Notes under the pieces: model-generated | What the model was told of the DNA's origin: nothing | Seen by the model: the letters and a program-made list of their open reading frames with translations, nothing else | Database searches by the model: none | Assembly (NCBI GenBank): GCA_009792885.1 | Contig: WMCF01000080.1 | Span: forward strand, 1,761,149 to 1,825,148 | Length of the DNA: 64,000 bases | Source: Eremophila alpestris peregrina | Lineage: Eukaryota > Chordata > Aves > Passeriformes > Alaudidae | Direction: 5' to 3' | In this document: positions 56,401-64,000 of the stretch, piece by piece | How the letters are laid out: every line of letters begins with the position of its first letter | How positions within the stretch are numbered: position 1 is the stretch's first letter | Position numbers and translations under genes: made by a program

Positions 56401-59400
56401 ATGTCTTCCACTACATATTCAATTACTTAACATTACCCTATTATTTTTATTCATGCACTACATTTCTCTTTGTTTTTGGAATACCCAACCCATGAGAAAT
56501 CTAAGTACTTACTCAGATACATATTTTTAAATCAAGAGTGGTATGGAAATGTGGAAAGTATCAATGGAATGAATTATTCCATTTTGTTGTCTGTTTGACT
56601 ACCTACAGTGTCTAGAGGAAGTGGAAGTGCAGCAGTTCAGGCAGAGGGAACTGTTTTATAATGAGTGACACTGAGCTGAGGTTAGAGAGGAGAAGGTAAA
56701 CACTGTAGGACTCGAACTGCCACCATAATGGTAAGACATTGTACTTCAGACAGAATGTAACTGCCCAGATAACACAGAAGAAAATAATTGCATTTGATTT
56801 GAAGAAACTGTGTTGCTCTGAAGTATACTCCCTTAATCTTAGATAAAATACACTTGAGAAAACCATTAAGGAATATGTTGAATTTGAGGGAAAGCTCTTT
56901 TGATAAAATATATTTTGGTAGGACTTTTGACTTAGAGCACCACTGGCAGCAGCTCACAGTGACCCAGGCAAGTTTGCCATGCATTTGCAACTCTATTCAG
57001 CTCACTGAGGACCAGGAATTCTAAACCTGTGACTGGTGGCCCTATACATAAAATTTTCTGTGACTTCTGCTTTGGAGCATCTGCTGGGAAACAACTACTG
57101 AAAAAAGAGGCACCTAATCCCTTTTAAGATTTGTCTATGAATCTGCAAAAAGCATGTTTCTTCTGTTGACTTTTCCCTTGCCAGACTCATCTTTGGAGGC
57201 AATCACATCACAGTCATCTCTGTTATGGTGGGGAGGATTATTTTTGTATAATCAATTGCTTTCTCTCTTGTTTATCATATTTCCAGTCATACACCTCAGG
57301 ACATCATTTAAGTTTTTTTTTAAATGTTCATTTGTTGACCTCAACTTTGTTTAATTGCTAGTAATGCATTTTATGAAAATTAAACGTGCTTTCTCAAAAA
57401 TTCCAGGAGGGTAAAATAAAGCCTTTAAGGTTTCTCCTAATACGGTGCCTTGGGGCTGTAGGCTTCTAATTCTTTCATTTTAACCTACCAATTATATGCA
57501 TTATATCAATAAATATGTCATAAAGAATCATCATTTCAGCAACCCTTCACCTGCCATTGTTTTAAATCCTATTAAAATACACAAGACAGTGTCTTTCCTT
57601 AAAAGCATCAAAAGGAAGAACTGACTAAAACATTATCAGCATTTTCCTGGTGATGAGACCTTAGAGTCTCCAATCTCAGTTGTCCATTCATAATAGTAAA
57701 TATAATATTGAGGAAGTACAGACTTACTTCACTCTAGAAATATCCCTTAGATATGATTTGCCATTTTTAACATTTATAGTGGTCTTAAAATTTAGCTCTG
57801 CTCAATTGTAAAAGAGTTCTCCTCATATTTTCCAGCTGCATCTCAGTTAATAATCTGCCCAGACCCAGCCTAATAAAGTGATAGAAAAGACTGTATTAGA
57901 ATTTCCTTCTAAGAATTTGTTGTTTATGGAGAAAGTTTTGACATCCTGGAATTGCAGTAGAGGTTTGCATCTTTCTGAAACAGTGTGATTTATTGACTAA
58001 GACTTTTATGGTGACTTAGTCTGCACAGAATTTAACTGTCTGTACCACACAATATAGCTTTCCACTACCAGTACAATCTCTGAACACAAAGTTAGAAATG
58101 AGAAGCAGCACTTTAACCCCAGCAGAGCAAACACTATAGTGATTTTTTCCAACATACATGTTTTAAGTATGACTTTTGTGCTTTATTTTTTTTTTTGTGG
58201 GGGGCCCTCATATGACAACAAAACAAAGTCATTTATTTGTTTCTTTTAATATTTTTCTTCTTTTGAGTCATTTTATTATTAAAAAAATTGTTTGAGGAAT
58301 AGTGAGGAAAAATCTTAAAATCCATAGTTCTTGTGCTTTTCACAACATTCAATGAAACAAAAAGCTCTTTTCACCTGAAAATATTAAATTTAAAAAAATG
58401 ATGAAAGATAATTGTGATATTTTTGTGTCTATATTTTACACAGTATCAACTGGTCTATACAAATAGATATATTCACATAATTCACCAGAATATGGTATTT
58501 TATATTTATACTTCTCTGTGAAACTATTCACATAAGTAGAAATGCATACTCATCTCAAAAACCCTTAATTTTTTTTCTGATTTATCAGATGGTTTTTTGA
58601 AAAGAGGATATTTTTGGTTGCTTTGATTTAAAGTGCACACAAGTTATGAAAATATGAAAATTCACTCAAATCTGTCTGTATTTTCCTAGATGAGATTTTT
58701 TCCAAACTTTAGGTCTGAAAAACAGTCAAGAGAAAATATATGCCAATCTAATTACGTATGAATTTCTCCTTTTATAAAGCCCAAAGACAAAAATGTTGCC
58801 CTTTTTATGAAGCAGAGCCCAGTCTCCAATCAGGCTAGAAAAAAAAGACAACTCTGATATATGTTATACATAGACTGTAACACAATAGTACTAGCAAATT
58901 TTTGTCAGGCAATTAAACTTTATGCCAAGCTAATTCAATTTTCTTGCTGTTTTATTAAGTCCTACCAAAAAAACCAAAATCTGTTCTCTTCAGTAAATCA
59001 CAAGTTTCACAAAGCATTCCCTTACTCAGACTCCTTGTTCTGCTATTTTGATATATTAAACATCCAGCAAAATATTTCCAGGATCATAAATCTAGAGTGA
59101 TAAAATTAATCTTATTGCTCAAGAGGAATAAATATTTTATTGCAAGTTTATGAGCTTTTGTTCCCTTTTCACTTGCAAGTAGGTATTGTTTAGTGGTACA
59201 AAGACATTTAGCTGCTAAAAAATGTATTAGAAACAGTAAGCAGTAATAGAATTCATATCTACAAAGCTGTTCACTCCTCAGAATGAAAGTCGAAGAATAT
59301 CTGAAGGAAACTTTAAAAGATAATACAGTATTGCACTGTATTATTTTTTTTACTTTTTAAATGCCAGGAATAATTTTATTCCTATTAGTAATTTTACAGT

Positions 59401-61089
59401 AGTTTTTTTCTGAAATTTTACCTGAAAAATAGCTATGCAATTTAATTGAAATGTGCAAGCCTAGAAATCAGAAATGCTAATCTAATTTTCCATTTTCTTT
59501 CCTTTTTATTTTTCCTTACAAATGCAAGGAAATTTTAAGATTGGAGAGGTTCATGTCATGATTATACCTTTGTCTGAGGTGCTAAGCATTTGCAGAAATT
59601 ATTCAGTCTATACAAGTCTGCCATAACATATACTGCCCTCAAATCCATGTTATCTGATATATAATGAACATGTCATTTGTCACAGCTAAGAAATGGACTG
59701 GGAAGAAAAGAATGTGCAGATAGGAATTTCCACTGGAATAGAAACAAATGGAGAGGAATCAGAGGGTTTACTGCTATGTGTTATACAGAAGGAATTACTT
59801 TCTTCAAAGTAGTGCTGCAGATAAGTGTGACAGTTTTCTGCTGTGGTAATGTGTTGCACTGACATTCACAAATATCTACAATGGCTCTAAAAGCTTCATT
59901 ACAATTTGGCAAATATTGCGGGAAGTTTACACAGACTGTGATTTTTCCAAGGCCCTGAAATGCAGAGTTAGCTAATCCAGTAATCTGGTGTACTGTTAGA
60001 AATATGCAGATCAGCAAATGAAAATGGTAACGTGGCTAAATCTGAAGAGATAATCTATGATGTCTTAACAAAACATTGTCACCAGAAAAATATACCTTCC
60101 TCAGAAATGCACAGGAACACTACAGAGCATCACAGATCCAGAGCATTCACAGTTTTGGGGTTTTTTCTTAACTTTTTTGGTGGGGGTTGCTCGGTTTGTT
60201 TGGGTTTTGGTTTTTTTGTGATATTAACTTAGTTTGTTACTTTTTCTGTGCAGACATGGTACTTTTTAATGAAAAATGCTGATCTTTAAATTTGGAATAC
60301 ATGACAAATTTTCCTCTTTTTTTCTTTTCATAGTTACTAAATGGAATGCTAGATTACTAATTCACAGTTACAAGTGGCAAACCTTCAATCCAGGAAGGAT
60401 GCACAACTGCAAGTAGAAACTTAAAACAAGTAGTTATAGTACAAGACGCAAAAGAAAAAAATAAACACGAAAACAGATACTAGAGTATCACCATGGATAA
60501 ATAGGCTTAGTTCAGAGAAAGTGTAACAAGAGGGTAACCTGGGGAGCTAGTCTATTTGCAGGATGCAAAGGTGTCTTATTTACAGGGCAAAACTAACATA
60601 ACAGACTGAGCTGCATAGACACCCAACAGTTGAAAAGAGGCTTAGGAAGAACCAGTGGACTTTTTGTGTCACTTCAACATGGAAACTACAGAAAAAGAAT
60701 GAACTGTGGTTAATGTTGATGATACTATACTCATCACACACCATAACTAATCACATTTATCTCATCAGGGAGGCTAAATTTGGACTATGCCTAAATTTGG
60801 ACCAGCTCCGACTGCCACCACCTTTCTCAAGAAATTGATTTCCTGAACCCTGCCCACTGCTAAATCCTGTGTAATAGTGTAGATTACTTAAACTAGATGT
60901 GATATGGAAGTGGTATATAATCAGTCCCTGGAAAGCTTTGGGATGATATGAAAATCTTACAGTATGCTATATTAATATGGCCCTTCAGCTGTTGACTTTG
61001 AAATGTGCTGGCTACACTCGTGCACACCTTCAATTTTACTCAGGAACTCCTGAGATAATATAGGCCAACAAGTAACCATGAAGGAAATA
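53481..61089. other. Gene-free AT-rich DNA
   Basis: The longest plain stretch in the window (7.6 kb). I see no exon, RNA gene or mobile element. Composition is AT-rich throughout, with a T-run at about 58182-58195 and a G/T-rich patch at 60158-60215. Frames at 53670-53897, 54857-55096, 56682-56990, 58861-59100, 59781-60017 and 60032-60232 are short, lack family resemblance, and several overlap frames on the other strand. Confidence 0.45.
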
Positions 61090-61174
61090 TTTCAAAGGAG
61101 TTAAGAGGTATGCCTGTAGGAAGACAACACTGTCTATAGCCCAGCTCTGATGCCTTTAAATCAATGCATAGAGC

Positions 61175-61896
61175 ATGGGCAACAAACAGAAGGAGCTGGA
61201 AGTCATCATACAGCTAGAAAATTATGACCTTGTTGCCATTACTAAAACTTGGTGGGATGAATCCCATGACTGGGATGCAACTATCAACGGCTGCAGGTTG
61301 TTCAGAAGAGACAGGGGAAGAAGGAGGGCTGGAGGGGTTTTTTTCCCCCCGCATCAGTAGGTGGATAGAGTGTGGAGAGTTGCCTCTGAAGAGCCATGGG
61401 CAGGTCAAAGCCCTTTGGGCAAAAATCAGAGACTGAGGCAACAATGGGACTCTTGTGTGGGGTGTCTACTACAGCTCCCTGAGCAAGCAAGCCTGTTGGT
61501 GAAGCCTGCTGGCTCCAGCTGCAAGAGGCAGCACTCTCACTGGCCCTTGTCCTGCTGGGGGACTTTGACCACTCTGACCTCTGCCGGGAAAACAGCACAG
61601 ACAGCTGTAGGAGATCCAGGAGACTGTTGGAATGCATGGAGATAACTTCCCAACACAGGTAATAAATAAATACCAGAGGGGATGTGACACTGGATCTGTT
61701 GGTCACCAGCACAAGGGAGCTAACTGGGGACATCAAGATTGGAGGTGGCCCAGGCTGCAGTGATCCTGCATTTGTTAAATTTGCACTCCTGACCCTATAT
61801 GGCTCAAGTAAAAGTAAGATTAGGTCCCTGAAATTTAGGAAAGCAAAATTCCCTCTCTTCAGGGGAGATCCTCCTGTAGACTCTCCTCACAGATAA
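61175..61896 (+). pseudogene. CR1 ORF2 endonuclease domain remnant
   Basis: In CR1 elements this APE-type domain nicks target DNA for target-primed reverse transcription. The first frame (from Met 61175) has the N-terminal MGNKQ..EL..YDL pattern and then TKTWWDESHDW; the family motif is TETWWD, so the catalytic Glu is Lys here (residue 24). A second frame encodes LLGDFDHSDLC, where the family has GDFNH, so the catalytic-site Asn is Asp. The C-terminal part, with CSDPAFVKF (family CSDHE..), has also lost the catalytic His of SDH. Three active-site changes plus frameshifts make it non-functional. Confidence 0.85.
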
Positions 61897-62092
61897 GAGA
61901 GTAGAACGGGGCTGACAGGTCTTTAGAGAAGTCTTCAATAGAGAACTAGGAATTCCCAAGAGCTAAAAATCATGGAGGGAAAGCAAGAGAGAGTAGTGAC
62001 TGAGCAGGGAAGTAAAGGGGAAAAGAGTAAATGCAAACACAGTGGAAACAAGGACAAGTGACCTGGGAATGGCATAGAGATGACGTTCAGTC

Positions 62093-63146
62093 ATGCAGGG
62101 ATGGGTGAGGAAGTCCAAGACCAAACTGGGACTGAACCTGGCAAGGGATGCAAAAAATAACAAGAGGACTTCTACAGATATGTTAACCAGAAAAGGAAGG
62201 TCAAAGAAAGTCCACTCCCTGATAAACAATGCTGGAAAACTGGTAACAATGGATGAGGAAATGGCTGAAGTAGTTATTATCTTTTTGCCTCAGTCTTCAG
62301 TGACCTCTCTTCCCACACCTCTCAAGTAAGTGGATGGGAACTGGGAAAGCAAAGTCTCTCTCACTCTAAGCAAAGATCATGTTTGTGACTACCTGAGGAT
62401 TCTGAATGTACATAAGTCAGTGGGATCCCATGAGATGTATCCCATAGTCCTGACAAAATTTTCTGAGGTAGTTGCCAAGCTACTATCCATCCTGTTTGAA
62501 AAGTCATGACAGTCATGTGAGGTCCCAGGCGACTGAAACGGAGAACATTGTGCCCATCTTTATACAGGGTAGAAATTAGGACCCTGGTAACTAACCACCC
62601 TGTCAATCCTCCCTCTGTGCCTGGAATGATCCTGGAACAGATCCTCCTAGAAGCTGTGCTAAGGCAGAGGGAGAACAGGGAGATGATTCAGAAAAACTCA
62701 GCATGATTTCTCCAACATCTTTCTCTCCAAATCAGAGAGAGATGGATTTGATGGGTGGATTATTTGATAGATAAGTGGTTGGATGGTCACATCTAGAAGG
62801 TAGTGCTCAACGGCACAAAGTCCAGTGGACATCAGTGACAAATTGTGACCCTCAGGGATCTGCATTGGGACCAGTGTTATTTAGGACATCCATCAATGAC
62901 ACAGACAAGGGGAGCAAGTTCACCCTCAGCAAATTTGTTGATGACATCGAGCTGAGTGGTGCTGTTGCCACACCAGAAGGACAAGATGCCATCCAGGGAC
63001 CTGGAGAAGTTCTAGATGTGGGTCCATGGGTATCTCATGCAGTACAGATAGGTCAAGAGCAAGGTGCTGCAATTGTGTGCAAGGTGCTCCAACTGAGTTG
63101 GAGCAATCCCCAGTACCAACACAGACTGTGGAATGAACAGCCCTGA
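62093..63146 (+). pseudogene. CR1 ORF2 reverse transcriptase remnant
   Basis: The region keeps a LNLARDAKNNK linker segment (62093-62329), blocks equivalent to VVAKLLSILFEK and the following RP.S..PG..EQILLE segment in broken frames, and in the frame from 62775 the QGSALGPVLF segment followed by KFVDDIELSGAV (family F-A-D-D-T-K). The block containing RT motif A (the A-F-D region) is missing between about 62715 and 62725, where sequence jumps from the GFS-like segment to the KL..ER.GFDGW segment. Without motif A it cannot polymerise DNA. Confidence 0.85.
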
Positions 63147-63479
63147 AGATAAGGACCTAGGCGTGCTCTGGGTGGCTGGACATGACCCATCCATGTGCAT
63201 TGGCAGCCTGGAAAGCCAAACTTGGACTGCATCCAAAACAATATGGGCAGCAGGGCAAGGGAGGGGATTCTGCCCCTCTGTTCTGCTCTGGTGACATCCC
63301 AGCATTGACCTGTTTTAGTAAGTTCAGAAGAGGGACACCAAGATTTTTAGAGGGATAGAGCACCTCTCCTTTGAAGAAAGGCTAGGAGAATTATCATTGT
63401 TCAGCCTAGAGAATAGAAAGCTTTGGGGTGACCTAATTGCAGCCTTCCAGTAACTGAAGGGAGTCTACAAGAAAAAAGG

Positions 63480-64000
63480 TGTTAGTGGCAATGATCCAAT
63501 GTAGTCAATTTGCCAGGTGTCACCTTATCAGAAACCCACCTACTGCCCTCTGTTCCAAGATTTTACTCATGTGGCTCACATTCATGAATAACTTGTGTCA
63601 TAGCCTGTGTAAGGCCCACCCCTCAATTAAAGCCCATCTGTATGTTGCACCCCTTTGTAGGTGCCCTGATGTTTCATGGTTTCATGGAGCTATACATAGC
63701 TCACCCTTTCACTTCTAGTCTAGGTCTACCCGAGCTATTCTATTCTTAGCTGTTTATCTACCTATTTGTTATTCTATTGTTCAGTTGGCACAACTTTTAG
63801 GCACATGAACATCTTCATGATTTATGTTCAGACTCATATTCCCTACCCATGCAGTGATTTCCTGACAGATTGCAGCAGCTCAGGTGTGTTTGCCCCATGT
63901 CACCAACTGGTCTTCTTCCATTGCTGCAGCCACCTCCACAGGGCATTAGCCCCCATCCAGGGGTCGATATAAAGTAAAAGCCACTGTTCTCATTCAGCAG
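63480..64000 (+). mobile_element. Possible ERV LTR (5' part) running off the window
   Basis: Sequence switches abruptly from CR1 to non-CR1 DNA at a TGTTAGTGGC start. Over the next 520 bp it is GC-richer than the flanks and ends with GATATAAAGTAAAAGCC (TATA-like, about 63967-63973) close to the window end, as a U3 promoter would. No second end, polyadenylation signal or target duplication can be seen, so this is inference. Frames at 63479-63718 and 63766-63972 are not recognised. Confidence 0.35.

Larger units (their letters stand above)
61090..63479 (+). mobile_element. CR1 LINE, largest copy in the window (endonuclease to 3' region), inactivated
   Basis: A 5'-truncated CR1 covering most of ORF2. 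In order: the start of the APE-type endonuclease (61175-61360), the endonuclease middle with a GDFDH segment (about 61560-61600), its C-terminal part (61684-61896), the linker to the reverse transcriptase (62093-62329), RT N-terminal blocks (about 62370-62710), the RT catalytic region with FVDD (62775-63000), and the degraded 3' part (to 63479). The reading frame is broken by several shifts and stops. RT motif A appears to be lost in a deletion near 62715. At 63480 the CR1 stops and LTR-like sequence begins. Confidence 0.93.

Overview
The window looks like AT-rich, non-coding DNA from a bird nuclear genome, probably a neoavian or passerine species. The evidence is the repeat content: many 5'-truncated CR1 (chicken repeat 1) LINE fragments on both strands, one of which still ends in the CR1-type ATTCTATG-like 3' tail; several solo LTRs of avian endogenous retroviruses; no Alu, B1 or L1-like sequence; scaffold gaps (Ns) at repeats. 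The species cannot be fixed from the sequence alone. I found no exon, tRNA, rRNA or intact protein gene. The open frames present are short and fall in random AT-rich DNA, in simple repeats or in mobile elements. The window is best read as intergenic desert or part of a very long intron.

Layout. 1-4.85 kb: unique AT-rich DNA with a 58-nt poly-T and an old CR1 relic. 4.85-5.44 kb: a probable solo LTR whose U3 holds a 43-bp tandem array, each unit carrying an inverted CCAAT box. 6.69-6.99 kb: a ~175-bp dispersed repeat ending in a TTCC-rich microsatellite; its inverted partner lies at 28.84-29.35 kb and ends in a GGGAA array interrupted by a gap. 9.43-9.52 kb: an 88-nt near-perfect hairpin. 14.5 kb: CR1 3' end. 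17.0-19.85 kb: a nested cluster of an antisense LTR end, an antisense CR1 split by a second LTR, and a ~1.1 kb solo LTR. 26.9-31.4 kb: two antisense CR1 pieces, the GGGAA array and a minus-strand LTR. 33.9 kb: a perfect 44-bp tandem duplication. 37.4-38.05 kb: an old repeat interrupted by a solo LTR with a 7-bp target duplication. 42.7-43.5 kb: a second copy of the 31 kb LTR family, in opposite orientation and cut by a gap. 45.2-45.9 kb: a 54-nt poly-A and a short CR1 end. 51.0-51.5 kb: a complete solo LTR with unusually long (28-bp) terminal inverted repeats and a perfect 4-bp target duplication. 52.4-53.5 kb: two CR1 pieces in opposite orientation. 61.1-63.5 kb: the largest CR1, spanning endonuclease to 3' region, inactivated, followed by LTR-like sequence that runs off the window.

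No set of genes works together here; the structure records repeated insertion, nesting and decay of retroelements. Family assignments come from recognition of consensus features, not from a database search. I found no convincing new biological system. The most unusual objects are the 9.4 kb hairpin, the CCAAT-array LTR, the unassigned dispersed repeat with a microsatellite tail, and the long-TIR LTR.
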